DNA of 64,000 nt, from contig CAVPNH010000015.1 of NCBI GenBank assembly GCA_963706755.1, positions 1 to 64,000 on the forward strand, in the 5' to 3' direction. The translations under genes and the position numbers were made by a program. This DNA is from RPQJ01 sp963706755 (GTDB lineage Bacteria; Pseudomonadota; Gammaproteobacteria; Steroidobacterales; Steroidobacteraceae). Of this stretch, positions 1-9,644 are shown one piece after another; positions within the stretch are counted from its first letter, which is position 1; every line of letters begins with the position of its first letter. The notes under the pieces were generated by a model. It ran no database searches. It saw only the letters and a list, made by a program, of their open reading frames with translations, and was not told the origin of the DNA.

Positions 1-1859
1 CGTCGACACCGTCGCCGACGTCCTGTCGGACACCGCCGGCGTGACGGTGCGGCGCTGGGCGGGCCCGGTGACCTGAGCATCCTGTCGATTCGCGGCTCGT
101 CCGCCAACGAGGTGCAGATCTACCTCGACGGCATTCCGCTGTCGCGTGCTCGCAACGAGACCGTGAACTTGTCGAACCTGCCGCTCGACAGCCTGGATCG
201 CATCGAGGTGTACCGCGGTACGACGCCCGCCGCCTTCGCCGTGGCGGGCATCGGCAGCGTCGTCAATCTCGTCACCAAAGCGCCCTCGCTGCTGCCGGCG
301 GGCCAGGTGCAGACCGGATACGGCTCGTTCGACACCCGCAAAGTCGCCGCGTCATACTCGCGGCAGGTGCCGGCGTCGACTCCTCGGCTCCCTCACCTAT
401 CTCGGCAGCGCCGGCAACTTCTCGTTCCGCGCGCCCGATCCCGCACCGGGATCGCCGGCCGGCGCCACGGTCGAACAGACCAGGTCGAACAACGCCTTCG
501 ACGCCGTCGAGGGCCTGGCCAAGGCGGGCTACACGCTGGCGCCGGGGCTGCGCCTCGATGTGACGAGCGACACCTTTACAAAGGCCAGGGCGTTCCCGGC
601 ATCGAGACGACCTGTCGCCCGACGCTTCGCTGAACCAGACGCGCGCCGTGAACTACGTGCGCCTCGCGTGGACCGACCTGCTCGCCGACCGGTTGGACCT
701 CGCCTCGACACTCTACGGCATCTACGAACGCTCGCACCTCTTCGATCCAAACGGCGATCTCGGCGCCGGCGACCAGGACCGGCACGATCACACCGGCGTC
801 GTCGGCACATCGCTGAACGCCACCTACTATGCGCCGGCGGAACAGACGCTCAGCGGGTTCACCGATCTGTCGTACGAGACGTTCGACCCGTCGAACGACG
901 CGCCCGGGGCGCCGGCCGAACTGAACGAAGCATCGGCTGCGGGTCGCCCTCACCGGGCAAGAGCAGGCCGGCTTCTTCAACGACCGGCTGCTGCTCGTAC
1001 CGACCGCCCGCTACGAACACGTCCGCGACGACATGAGCGGCCCGCTCAGCGCCCCCGGTCGGCCGACGGTCCCGGGCGACACCCACGACTACGACGTGTT
1101 CAACCCGTCGTTCGGCGTCCAGGTGCGACCACTGGACTGGATCGGCGTGCGCGGCAACATCGGGCGCTTCGAGCGGGTGCCGAATCTCGGCGAGCTTTAC
1201 GGCGAACCGGGCTTCGTCGTCGGCAATCCGTCGCTGAAATCCGAAACCGCGACCAATCGCGACATCGGCTTGTTTCTGACGCACGCGTGGACACCGTGGG
1301 TGGACGGTCCACACCGAGTATGCGTACTTCGACAACGACATCGACGACCTGATTGTGCTCGTGCTCAACAACCCGGCCTACGCGACGCCGATCAACGTAC
1401 GCGGCGCGCGCATTCGGGGCCATGAGGTCAGCCTGCAGGCGCGCCTCGCGCGGTACGTGCGCGTGGTGGGCAACTACACGCGCCAGGACGCCGAGAATCG
1501 CAGCCAGGTATATGGCGGCATTTACGACGGCAAGCAGCTGCCCGGGCGCCCGCGCGACGAGGTCTACACGCGGCTCGAACTCACCGGGCCCCCCGGCAGC
1601 CTCTTCTACGAGTACACGCACCGCAGCGACCTGTACCTGGATCAGGCGAACTTCCAAAAACACGTGGGGCCGCGCGACGTCCACAGTGTCGGCGCGACCT
1701 GGCCCGTGCTGGCGTCACTCGCGCTGAGCTTCGAGAGCGCGTAACTTGACCGACGACCAGACCAGCGACGTCGCCGGGTTTCCGCTCCCCGGGTCTGGCT
1801 TTCTACGGAACCATCACGATGACGATGCCACCGGCGCATCGGGAGGACGCTGGCAATGA
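1..1859 (+). CDS. TonB-dependent outer membrane receptor, BtuB-like (5' end outside window, frameshifted)
   Basis: Outer membrane receptor that would import a chelate such as a corrinoid using TonB energy. The visible part starts inside the plug domain (VADVLSDTAGVTV, SIRGSSANEVQIYLDGIPL, DRIEVYRGTTPAAF, GSVVNLVTK) and continues through a beta-barrel with typical strands (LKSETATNRDIGLFL, ARIRGHEVSLQ, YEYTHRSDLYLDQ). At least four frame changes are needed, near 370, 640-950, 1310 and 1742. The last strand (AFYGTITMTM) lies around 1800-1830, so the stop is probably the TGA at 1857 or close to it. The signal peptide and TonB box lie outside the window. It precedes a BtuFCD importer, which favours cobalamin as substrate, but a siderophore or other chelate cannot be excluded. 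Confidence 0.85.
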
Positions 1860-1872
1860 ACCGACATCGGAA

Positions 1873-2007
1873 CCCCTCACCCTCCCCCTCTCCCCGCGGA
1901 GAGGGAGGATGTACCCGCGCTCACCCTTCGACGGGCTCAGGGTGAGCGGGAAGACCTCACCACAATCGACTGAGACCCGCTCGTGCTGAGCTCGTCGAAG
2001 CACGAGC
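1873..2007. repeat. Cluster of three dispersed intergenic palindromic repeats
   Basis: 1873-1909 has the CCCTCACCCTCCCC...GGAGAGGG form that recurs at 48257-48296. 1919-1948 is a hairpin with arms GCTCACCC/GGGTGAGC around a TTCGACGGGCTCA loop. 1979-2007 is a related hairpin with arms GCTCGTGC/GCACGAGC around TGAGCTCGTCGAA. The last two belong to the same family as 23385-23424 and 63340-63368, where the arms differ but the loop is conserved. No gene is visible here. Confidence 0.8.
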
Positions 2008-2050
2008 GCGAAGACGATCGACGCCAAGCGGCCGGCGGGAAGTGGGCGGG

Positions 2051-3339
2051 ATGCCGCATGAGCATTTCGCCCAGCGCAGGCGCCGTGTCGTCGCCTGCAC
2101 GCACGCAATCCTCTGCGCCCTCCTTATGTGGCAGGCGGCGGCCCACGCCAGCGGGCTCGTCGGCGACTGCAACGGCGATGGGGCAGTGACGGTCGACGAA
2201 CTCGTCACCGGCACAACGATCGGTCTCGAACAGCGGCCGGTGAGTGCCTGCCGCAGTTTCGACCGCAACGGTGACGACGCGGTCGGCGTCGACGAGCTCG
2301 TCACCGCCGTGAACACCGCCCTCGGGATCCCGGTGCAACGCGAGGCGTTCGTGGTCGCCACCGACTTTTCCGCAGGCTCGTTCGGAACCATCGGGCTCGA
2401 CACGCCCCGCCCCGTCACCCCCGCGACGCCCGATCGCACCATCGGCAGCGACGCCGTCGCCCGGGTGTTCAACGGCCTGGTGTACGTCCTCAACCGCTTC
2501 AACGCCGACACCGTGCAGGTCCTCGATCCGACCGCCGCCTTCGCGACGCGGTCCAACTTTCGACCGGCGCCGGGTCCAACCCGAACGACATTGCCTTCCT
2601 CAACGCCCGCAAGGCATACGTGCCGCTGTTCGCGCGCGCCACGCTGCTGATCGTCAACCCGTCGGCCCGCGCCGACTGCACCGACTTCGTGGTCGGCAGC
2701 ATCGACCTGTCAGCCTACGCCGACGCCGACGGCATTCCCGACATGACCAGGTCGCCGTGGTCGCGGACCGCGTCTACGTCTCGTTGCAGCGGCTCGCCAA
2801 CTTCGCACCGGCCGCCCCCGGCGCCATCGTCGAGATCGACGCGGCAACCGATCAGGTCGTTCGTGTCATCGAGCTCAGCGGCCGCAACCCGTTCGGCCAG
2901 ACGCCAGGGCTGACGGTGCGCAAGAGGGGGCGATCCTCGTGTCGACCGTCGGCACGTTCGGCACCAACGACGGCGGCATCGAGCGCATCGATCTGGCAAG
3001 CGGACATCGCAGGGCTTCGTAATCACCGAAGCGCAGATCGGCGGCGAGGTCACCGACTTCGTGTTCACCACCGACGACGGCGGTTACGCGATTCTCTCGC
3101 GCCCTGACTTTTCCAACGCGCTGGTGCGCTTCTCGCTCGCCGATGGACGTGCGTCGGAGCCGCTGGTGACCGGCAACCTGGCCGACATCGAGTTGAACGA
3201 CCGGGGCGAATTGTTTCTGGCCGATCGCGACCTAAGCCGGCCGGGCGTGCGCATCTGGCGCAGCGACAACGGCGTCGAGGTCACGACCGCACCGTTGAGC
3301 GTGGCCCTGCCGCCATTCAGCATCGTGTTCGTGCCGTGA
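2051..3339 (+). CDS. Secreted protein with two dockerin/EF-hand-like repeats and a propeller-like body
   Basis: The start at 2051 (a GTG at 2042 is also possible) gives a Sec signal peptide (ILCALLMWQAAAHASG) followed by two calcium-binding dockerin-like repeats, GDCNGDGAVTVDELV and DRNGDDAVGVDELV. The rest reads like a lipoprotein/YncE-type beta-propeller with repeated short blocks such as VARVFNGLVYVLNRFNADTV, DRVYVSLQRLANFAP, GAIVEIDAATDQVVRVIEL, IERIDLASG and DGGYAILSRPDFSNALVRF. It ends with VALPPFSIVFVP at a TGA. Frame changes are needed near 2560, 2750, 2925 and 3000. It sits between the TonB receptor and the BtuF gene, on the same strand, so it may be a surface or periplasmic partner in uptake. 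That role is inference; no family was recognised for the body. Confidence 0.65.
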
Positions 3340-3358
3340 CGGAGGTTCGATCATGCGT

Positions 3359-3432
3359 GTAGGGGCGGGGTTTATCCCCGCCCGGGACGCGTGGCCCGTT
3401 GGGCAGCGGGCGGGGGTAAACCCCGCCCCTAC
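3359..3432. repeat. Dispersed inverted repeat (GTAGGGGCGGGG...CCCCGCCCCTAC)
   Basis: Two outer arms, 3359-3373 and about 3417-3432, are near-perfect reverse complements (GTAGGGGCGGGGTTTA / TAAACCCCGCCCCTAC) with a GC-rich centre. Comparable repeats beginning GTAGGGGC and ending GCCCCTAC occur at 27032-27093 and 30489-30589. It lies between the propeller gene and btuF and could form a strong hairpin. Confidence 0.8.
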
Positions 3433-4318
3433 GCGATCGCGCGTGGCGCGCGGTGGGCGTTGTGCCTGCTCGCCCTCAACGGCGCAGCGGCGGCACCAGT
3501 GCCCGTGGACGTGCCACGCGTGATCTCCCTGGCGCCCTCCGTCACCGAAACGTCTTTGCGCTCGGTGCCGGCGACCAACTCGTCGGCGTGTCGGCCCACT
3601 GCGACTACCCGCCCGCGGCGCGGGCCATCGACCGTGTCGGCACGTTTGTCACCCCGAACGTCGAGCGCATCCTCGCGGCGCACCCCGACGTGGTGCTCGC
3701 GGTGCCGAGTCCGGGCAACCGCGACCCGTCGAGGCCCTGCGCGACCTCGGCCTGCGGGTCGTGGTGGTGGATGCGCATCGGTAGCAGAACTCGAGAGCGC
3801 GATCGTCACGATCGGCGACACGGTCGGGCGACCGGCGGCGGCGCGGCACTGGTCGCCGGCATCGAGGCCCGGTTCACCGCGGTGCAGGCGCGCGTGGCCG
3901 CGGCGCCGGCGCGGCGCGTGCTACTGCCGTGGGACACAGCCCGCTGATCGCGGCCGGCGCGGACACGGTCCAGGACGAGTTGATCCGCCGCGCCGGCGGC
4001 GTCAACCTCGCCGCCGGTGCCGGTCGCGGCTGGCCGCACGTGAGTATCGAGTTCGTCATCGCGCGGCGCCCGAGGTCATCATCGATACGGGCATGGCAGG
4101 ACGGGGGCGGCAGCGACACGTTCTGGGGCGCATTCCCGTCGCTGCCCGCCGTACACGACGGGCGGGTGTCCGGCTTCGCCGGCGACGCGCTGCTGCGCCC
4201 CGGACCGCGAATCGGCGAAGCGGTGGAAGCGCTGGCGCGTCGCATCCACCCGGAGCGCTTCGATCCACGTCGCGCGGCAAGCGTCGACAAGCCTGGAACC
4301 GCGCAGCGGATCTCGTGA
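3391..4318 (+). CDS. btuF: BtuF-like periplasmic substrate-binding protein (frameshifted)
   Basis: Periplasmic binding protein of a vitamin B12/iron-chelate ABC importer (TroA/BtuF fold). Recognisable blocks in order are a hydrophobic leader (WALCLLALNGAAAAPV), PRVISLAPSVTE, GVSAHCDYPPAARAIDRVG, PNVERILAAHPDVVLA, LRVVVVDAHSVAEL, a loop ending VGHSPLIAAGADTVQDELI, GGVNLAAGAGRGWPHVS, APEVIIDTGM and GSDTFWGAFPSLPAV. Frame changes occur near 3550, 3720, 3785, 3935, 4065 and 4100. The 5' end lies in a dispersed repeat, so the start is uncertain; 3391 is the longest in-frame choice. Its TGA overlaps the GTG of the permease gene (GTGA at 4315-4318), which indicates translational coupling. Confidence 0.82.
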
Positions 4319-5360
4319 ACGGCGAATCGGCGACGCGGGATCGGGCACCGGCCCACCTCACCCGGCAGCGGTTCGTCCGCGTGATGTTACTGCTGGCGGC
4401 GCTCCTGCTGGTGAGCATCCTGGGCGCGTCGCTGCTGGGGAGCGTGCACATCGACTTCGCGCGCGCCCTGCGCACCGACCTGACGCACAACCCGGACCGC
4501 GTCATCCTCTTCCACATCCGCCTGCCGCGGGTGCTGCTCGCCGCGTGGTGGGCGCGGCGCTGGCGTCGGCCGGCACGGTCCTGCAGGCCCTGCTGCGCAA
4601 TCCGCTCGCCGACCCGCACATGCTGGGCGTCTCGGGCGGGGCGGCGCTCGGGTGCCGCTGCTGCTGCTGCTGCTGGGCGGCAGCGGCGCGCTGCCGGCGG
4701 TGCTGGTGCCGGTCGGCGCCTTCGGCGGCGCCCTCGTGGCGATGCTGGTGGTGTACCGCGTCGGCAGCGTGCACGGGCGGCTGCAGCCGTACATGTTCCT
4801 GCTCGCCGGCGTGGTGACCAACGCCTTCTGCGGCGCGTTGATCATGGCGCTGAACGCGCTGGCCGACTTCTTCCAGGCGCACGGCATCCTGTTCTGGCTG
4901 CTCGGCAGCCTGCAGACGCAGAGCTATGCCTTGGTGGCGGCGAGCGCGCTCTACGTCGCCGCGGGGCTGGGCTGGCTGATGCGGCAGGCGCGGCGGCTGA
5001 ACGTCCTCAGCCTCGGCGAGGAGGGCGCGGCGCAGTCGGGCGTCGACGTCGCGCGCGTACGGCGCACCGCCTTCGTCGTCTCCTCGCTGCTGGTCGGCGC
5101 GGCGGTGTCGGTGAGCGGCATGATCGGCTTCGTCGGCCTCATCGTGCCGCACATCACGCGCCTGTTGTTCGGTCCCGACCATCGCCTGCTGCTGCCGGCG
5201 TCGGCGCTCATGCGGGGCGACCTTCCTGCTGCTCGCCGACACGGTGGCGCGCAGCACCTTCGGCGCCACCGAGATCCCGGTCGGCGTCGTCACGGCGCTG
5301 TGCGGCGGTCCGTTCTTCATCTACCTGCTGCGACGGGAGGGCGGGCGCGGTGTCGAGTGA
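4315..5360 (+). CDS. btuC: BtuC/FecCD-type ABC transporter permease (frameshifted)
   Basis: Inner membrane permease of the corrinoid/siderophore importer. GTG start overlapping the btuF stop. Multi-pass hydrophobic protein with FecCD signatures: RLPRVLLAA near residue 65, AGTVLQALLRNPLADPHMLG, GHPLFWLLGS-like ILFWLLGSLQTQSY, LSLGEEGAAQSGVD, SGMIGFVGLIVPHITRLL and TEIPVGVVTALCGGPFFIYLLRR at the C-terminus. About 345 residues, normal for the family. Frame changes near 4545, 4640 and 5215. It overlaps the ATPase gene by another GTGA at 5357-5360. Confidence 0.88.
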
Positions 5361-6159
5361 GACCGGCCATCGGTGTCGACGCGGTGACCTTCGGCTACGG
5401 TGGCGACGCGGTGCTGCGGGACGTGTCGTGCGCCGTGGGCGCGGCGAGTTCCTCGGCATCATCGGCCCGAACGGGTCGGGCAAGTCGACGCTGCTGAGGC
5501 TGATGAGCGGCTACCTGCGGCCGGCGCGCGGCGAGGTCGGCGATCGACGGCGGCCCGGTCGAGCGGCTGTCGCGCCCGGCGCTCGGCCGGCTGATCGGCG
5601 TCGTGCCGCAGGACACCGCCGTGACGCTGCCGTTCACCGTCATGGAGATGGTGCTGCTCGGCCGCACGCCGCACGGTGCCGGCTTCGCCTTCGAGGACGA
5701 ACGCGACTGGCGGCGGCCCGCCGGGCGATGGAGCGGACCGACACGCTGGCCCTGGCCGGGCGGCGGGTGACGAGTTGAGCGGCGGCGAACGCCAGCGCGT
5801 CATCCTGGCGCGCGCCCTGGCGCAGGAGCCGCGCATCCTCCTGCTCGACGAGCCGGCGGCCTTTCTCGACATCCGCCACGAGGTCGAGATGTACGACCTC
5901 CTGCGCGACCTGCAGCGCGAGGGGATGACGGTGGTCAGCGTGCTGCACGACCTCAACATCGCCGCGCTCTACTGCGATCGGCTGGTCCTGCTGCACGGCG
6001 GCCGCGTCGTGCGCGCTCGGCACGCCGGCGGAGGTGATCACCTACGAGACGCTGACCGAGGTCTACGGCACCGAGGTGTACGTCGCTCTGAACGACATCA
6101 CCGGCGCGCTCAACGTCCTGCCCCTGAGCCGCGAGTACCGCGAACGACTGCGCCGCTGA
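5357..6159 (+). CDS. btuD: BtuD/FepC-type ABC transporter ATP-binding protein (frameshifted)
   Basis: Cytoplasmic ATPase that powers the BtuC permease. Walker A GPNGSGKST, Q-loop in GVVPQDTAV, ABC signature LSGGERQRV, Walker B ILLLDEPAAFLDI and switch histidine in SVLHDLN are all readable. The C-terminus ends NVLPLSREYRERLRR. The chosen start is the GTG at 5357 (VRPAIGVDAV) because it makes the four-base overlap with btuC. Frame changes occur near 5440, 5545, 5705, 5770 and 6018. Length about 265 residues, usual for the family. Confidence 0.9.
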
Positions 6160-6226
6160 GCGCGGCGGGACGCCGGGGGCTATGGCTCCGGGCACACCGA
6201 TGCTATGACGGCCGCGGATCGCGATC

Positions 6227-7121
6227 ATGATGAAGGGCATCATCCTCGCCGGCGGCTCGGGCACGCGGCTCTATCCGATGACGCGCGCGGTCAGCAAGCA
6301 GCTGCTGCCGGTCTACGACAAGCCGATGATCTACTACCCGCTGTCGACGCTGATGCTGGCGCGGCATCCGGGACATCCTGGTGATCACGACGCCGCACGA
6401 GCAGGACGGCTTTCGAGCGGCTGCTCGGCGACGGCGCGCAGCTGGGCCTGCGCGATCAGCTACGCCGTGCAGCCGCGGCCCGAGCGGCCTCGCGCAGGCG
6501 TTCCTGATCGGCCGCGACTTCGTCGGCGACGGACCGGGTCGCGCTGGCGCTCGGCGACAACATCTTCTACGGCCACGGCTTCCCGGACTGCCTGCAGCGG
6601 CGCGGTCGCGCGCACCAGCGGCGCCACGGTGTTCGGCTACTGGGTGCGCGATCCGCGAGCGCTACGGCGTCGTCGAGTTCGACGCCGACGGGCCGGGCCG
6701 TCAGCCTCGAGGAGAAGCCGGCGCAGCCGCGCTCGAACTACGCGGTGACCGGCCTCTACTTCTACGACAACCGCGTGGTCGACATCGCCGCCGACCTCGA
6801 GCCGTCGGCCGCGCGGCGAGCTCGAGATCACCGACGTCAACCGCGCCTACCTGCGGCGCGGGCGAGCTGCACGTCGAGAAGCTCGGGCGCGGCATCGCCT
6901 GGCTCGACACCGGCACCCACGAGTCGCTGCTGCAGGCCTCCAACTTCATCCAGGCGATCGAGGAGCGCCAGGGCCTCAAGGTCGCCTGCCTCGAGGAGAT
7001 CGCCTGCGCATGGGCTGCATCGACCGCCGCCGACGTGCGCCGCCTCGCCGAGCGCGATGGCGAAGAGCGCCTACGGCCAGTACCTGCTGCGCTGCTCGAC
7101 CAGGAGCTGCTGACGCCGTGA
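6227..7121 (+). CDS. rfbA: Glucose-1-phosphate thymidylyltransferase (heavily frameshifted)
   Basis: Catalyses dTTP + glucose-1-phosphate to dTDP-glucose, the first step of dTDP-L-rhamnose synthesis. It starts MMKGIILAGGSGTRLYPMTRAVSKQLLPVYDKP as separate blocks, with the nucleotidyltransferase signature GGSGTRLYP. Later blocks are PMIYYPLSTLMLA, VITTPHEQDGF, LALGDNIFYGHGF, GATVFGYWVRDP, VVEFDADG, GLYFYDNRVVDIA, LEKLGRGIAWLDTGTHESL-like and GQYLLR near the end. I count about 13 frame changes in under 900 bp, all but one of them single-base insertions. Total length about 290 residues after correction, as in RfbA/RmlA. The stop overlaps rfbC (GTGA at 7118). Confidence 0.92.
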
Positions 7122-7684
7122 AGTTCGTCCCGACCGCACTGCCCGGCGTGCTCGTCGTCGAGCCGGACGTCTTCCGCGACGCGCGCGGCTTCTTCCTCGA
7201 GACCTACCACGCCGGCAAGTACGCGCGACGGCGGCATCGACGCGACCTTCGTGCAGGACAACCACTCGCGGTCGGCGCGCGGCACCCTGCGCGGCCTGCA
7301 CGCGCAGCGCCGGCGCCCGCAGGGCAAGCTGGTGCGCGTGCGTGCGCGGCGAGATCTTCGACGTCGCCGTGGACATCCGCCGCGGCTCGCCGCACCTTCG
7401 GGCGCTGGGTCGGCGTCGCGCTCTCGGCCGACGAACTTCCGCCAGCTCTGCGTCCCGCCCGGCTTCGCGCACGGCTTCTGCGTGCTCAGCGAGACGGCCG
7501 AGGTCGAGTACAAGTGCACCGACTTCTACGACCCGACCGACGAGATCGCGCATCGTCTGGAACGACCCGGAGCTCGGGATCGCGCTGGCCGATCGCCGAA
7601 CCGGTGCTGTCCGACAAGGACCGGGCCGGGCAGGCGTTGGCGGCGCTCTGGGACCAGCTACCGGTCTACGAGGCGTCGCGATGA
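7118..7684 (+). CDS. rfbC: dTDP-4-dehydrorhamnose 3,5-epimerase (frameshifted)
   Basis: Cupin-fold epimerase of the dTDP-rhamnose pathway. GTG start in a GTGA overlap with rfbA. Blocks: LPGVLVVEPDVFRDARGFFLE, FVQDNHSRSARGTLRGLHAQ (substrate-binding NHSRS and catalytic RGLHxQ motifs), GKLVRV, GEIFDVAVDIRRGSPTFG, QLCVPPGFAHGFCVLSE (the PxGFAHGF motif), AEVEYKCTDFYDP and DKDRAGQAL. Frame changes near 7228, 7345, 7395, 7430, 7550 and 7592. About 185 residues, standard. Its TGA overlaps the rfbD ATG at 7681. Confidence 0.92.
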   Translation: MKFVPTALPGVLVVEPDVFRDARGFFLETYHAGKYARRRHRRDLRAGQPLAVGARHPARPARAAPAPAGQAGARACAARSSTSPWTSAAARRTFGRWVGVALSADELPPALRPARLRARLLRAQRDGRGRVQVHRLLRPDRRDRASSGTTRSSGSRWPIAEPVLSDKDRAGQALAALWDQLPVYEASR

Positions 7685-8517
7685 GGATCCTCATCGCCGG
7701 GGCGCGCGGACAACTCGGGCAAGCCCTGCAGGTGTACCTGCGCTCGCACGACGTGGTGGCCCTCGGCCACGCGCAGCTCGACATCACGCGCCTTGCCGTC
7801 GTGCGCGACGCACTCGCGGCACGTCGTCCCGACCTGGTGATCAACGCCGCGGCGTACAACGACGTCGATGGCGCCGAGACGCACCACGAGGACGCGTTCG
7901 CCGGCAACGCGCTCGGCCCGCGCAACCTGGCCGTCGTCACGGCCGCCTGGAACATCCGCCTGCTGCACGTCTCCACCGACTACGTCTTCGACGGCACGGC
8001 CACACGCCCGTACCACGAGTACGACCGACCGGCGCCGCGCTCGGTGTACGGGCACAGCAAGCTCGCCGGCGAAGAGGCGGTGCGCACGCACAATCCCCGG
8101 CACTATATCGTGCGCACCGCCTGGCTGTTCCACACGCTGGGACGCAACTTCGCGCGGACCATCTGCGGCCTGGCGGCGGAGCGCCCTGAGGTGCGGGTGG
8201 TGAACGACCAGCACGGCTCGCCAACCTACGTCCCGCACCTGGCCGCCGCCCTCGCCCGACTGGTCACCACCGACGCGTATGGCACGTACCACCTCGCCGG
8301 CCAGGGGGGCGCGAGCTGGTTCGAGTTGACCTGCGCCTTGTATCGGGCGCTCGAGATCAGCACACCGGTGCACCCGGTTGCGACCGCGGAGTTCCCGCGG
8401 CCCGCCGCACGGCCGCGGTATTCGGTCCTGACGACGCTGCAGGATCCGGCCATCGTGCTCCCACCGTGGGAAGAAGGGGTGGCCGCTTACGCCGCCGCCG
8501 TCCGCGCCGCCAGCTGA
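7681..8517 (+). CDS. rfbD: dTDP-4-dehydrorhamnose reductase
   Basis: NADPH-dependent final step of dTDP-L-rhamnose synthesis. A complete 278-residue frame with the Rossmann glycine motif GARGQLGQAL at residues 7-16, the reductase block INAAAYNDVDGAE, STDYVFDG, the catalytic YxxxK in YGHSKLAGE, and RTAWLFHTLGRNF. ATG start overlapping the rfbC stop. In contrast to the two preceding genes it has no frame change. No rfbB (dTDP-glucose 4,6-dehydratase) is present in this cluster, so that enzyme must be encoded elsewhere. Product probably feeds O-antigen or exopolysaccharide. Confidence 0.96.
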   Translation: MRILIAGARGQLGQALQVYLRSHDVVALGHAQLDITRLAVVRDALAARRPDLVINAAAYNDVDGAETHHEDAFAGNALGPRNLAVVTAAWNIRLLHVSTDYVFDGTATRPYHEYDRPAPRSVYGHSKLAGEEAVRTHNPRHYIVRTAWLFHTLGRNFARTICGLAAERPEVRVVNDQHGSPTYVPHLAAALARLVTTDAYGTYHLAGQGGASWFELTCALYRALEISTPVHPVATAEFPRPAARPRYSVLTTLQDPAIVLPPWEEGVAAYAAAVRAAS

Positions 8518-8552
8518 TCCTCCAGCGCTCCCGCCGCATGCGCCCTACCGGC

Positions 8553-8677
8553 TGGTTGGGTCGATATTAAGCGCCGAGAATATAAGATTTATTCTCAGCC
8601 GCATCGCGACAGCAGAAAATTGACTCACCCGGGGGCGTGTGGTACCTCCGAACCAGACACGTGGATTACGACTACTG
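8553..8677 (+). promoter_or_regulatory. AT-rich leader of the complex I operon with an operator-like palindrome
   Basis: A local AT-rich island in a GC-rich region, upstream of nuoA. At 8576-8596 the 7-bp arms GAGAATA and TATTCTC form a perfect inverted repeat around a 7-nt centre. A weak -35/-10-like pair (TTGGGT near 8555, TATAAG at 8581) overlaps it with longer than ideal spacing. It is the most likely promoter/operator for the nuo operon, but no known regulator site was recognised. Confidence 0.45.
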
Positions 8678-9102
8678 ATGCTATTTCAATTCGCCAATGT
8701 CCTGGTGTTCTTCGGCATGGCCCTGCTGATGGTCGGCGGGTTGCTCGGGCTCGGGCGCCTGCTCCGGCCGGCGAATCCCGAGAGCCGCGAAGCTCAGCAG
8801 CTACGAGTGCGGGGAGCCCGCCACCGGCAGCGCCTGGATCAACTTCAACATCCGCTTCTATCTGGTGGCGCTGGTCTTCGTGGTCTTCGACGTCGAGCTC
8901 GCCTTCATGTACCCGGTGATGGCGGTCTTCAAGAGCTGGGTGGCGGACGGACGCGGGCTCGTTCGCGCTCGCCGAGATCCTGCTCTTCGTCGGCATCCTC
9001 GCCGTCGGGCTGGTCTACGTCTGGGCGAAGCGCGACTTCGAATGGGTCAAGCGCCTGCCGGCCGAGACGACGGCGGCATCCGACCTGCGGCGGGCGGCGT
9101 GA
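8678..9102 (+). CDS. nuoA: NADH-quinone oxidoreductase subunit A (frameshifted)
   Basis: Small membrane subunit of complex I. The start at 8678 (MLFQFANVLVFFGMALL) matches the usual NuoA N-terminus; an upstream in-frame ATG-like start at 8639 would add a non-hydrophobic leader. Key block SSYECGEPATGSAWINFNIRFYLVAL is readable across a frame change near 8795 and contains the conserved Cys loop, followed by VFVVFDVELAFMYP with the conserved acidic residues and a third helix (EILLFVGILAVGLVYVWAKRD). Another frame change lies near 8965. Three transmembrane helices. First gene of the nuo operon. Confidence 0.92.
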
Positions 9103-9128
9103 GCGCCGGCGCCAAGGAGGTAGCACCG

Positions 9129-9637
9129 ATGTCGTTGATGAACACGATGCCCGAGTTCCTCGTCACGACCAAGGTCGACGAGATGCTCAACTGGACCCGC
9201 AAGTCGTCGCTCTGGTACATGCTCTTCGGTCTGGCGTGCTGTGCCATCGAGATGATGCAGACCGGCGGGCCGCGCTCCGACCTCGACCGCTTCGGTGCGG
9301 TGCCGCGCGGCGACGCCGCGCCAGTCCGATCTGATGATCATCGCCGGCACGCTGACGCTGAAGATGGCGCTGCGCACCAAGGTGCTCTACGACCAGATGC
9401 CGGAGCCGCAGCTACGTCATCTCGATGGGCAGCTGCTCGAACTGCGGCGGCTTGTTCCAGCTCGCCTACTCGGTGTGCGACGGCGTCGACAAGGTCATCC
9501 CGGTCGACGTCTACGTGCCCGGCTGTCCGCCCCGTCCCGAAGCGCTGACCGAAGGGCATGCTGAAGCTGCAGGAGAAGATCATGCGCGAGAAGTGGCTGG
9601 TGCGCGGCGACGCGCACGGCGCCGGCGCAGCGCCTGA
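9129..9637 (+). CDS. nuoB: NADH-quinone oxidoreductase subunit B (frameshifted)
   Basis: Peripheral arm subunit carrying cluster N2, the last Fe-S centre before quinone. A good ribosome binding site (AAGGAGG) precedes the ATG at 9129. The four cluster cysteines are seen in LACCAIEMM (tandem Cys), GSCSNCGG and VPGCPPRPEAL. The substrate-side blocks RSDLDRFG and SDLMIIAGTLTLKMA are also present. Frame changes near 9308, 9405, 9430 and 9550. The end is uncertain by a few codons; TGA at 9635-9637, just ahead of nuoC, is the likely stop. Confidence 0.92.
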
Positions 9638-9644
9638 GCCGACG

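Noticed and set aside
6227..7121. Programmed frameshifting as the cause of broken frames
   Set aside because: Frame changes are too many, in essential genes, and without slippery sequences or downstream structures; adjacent rfbD is intact.
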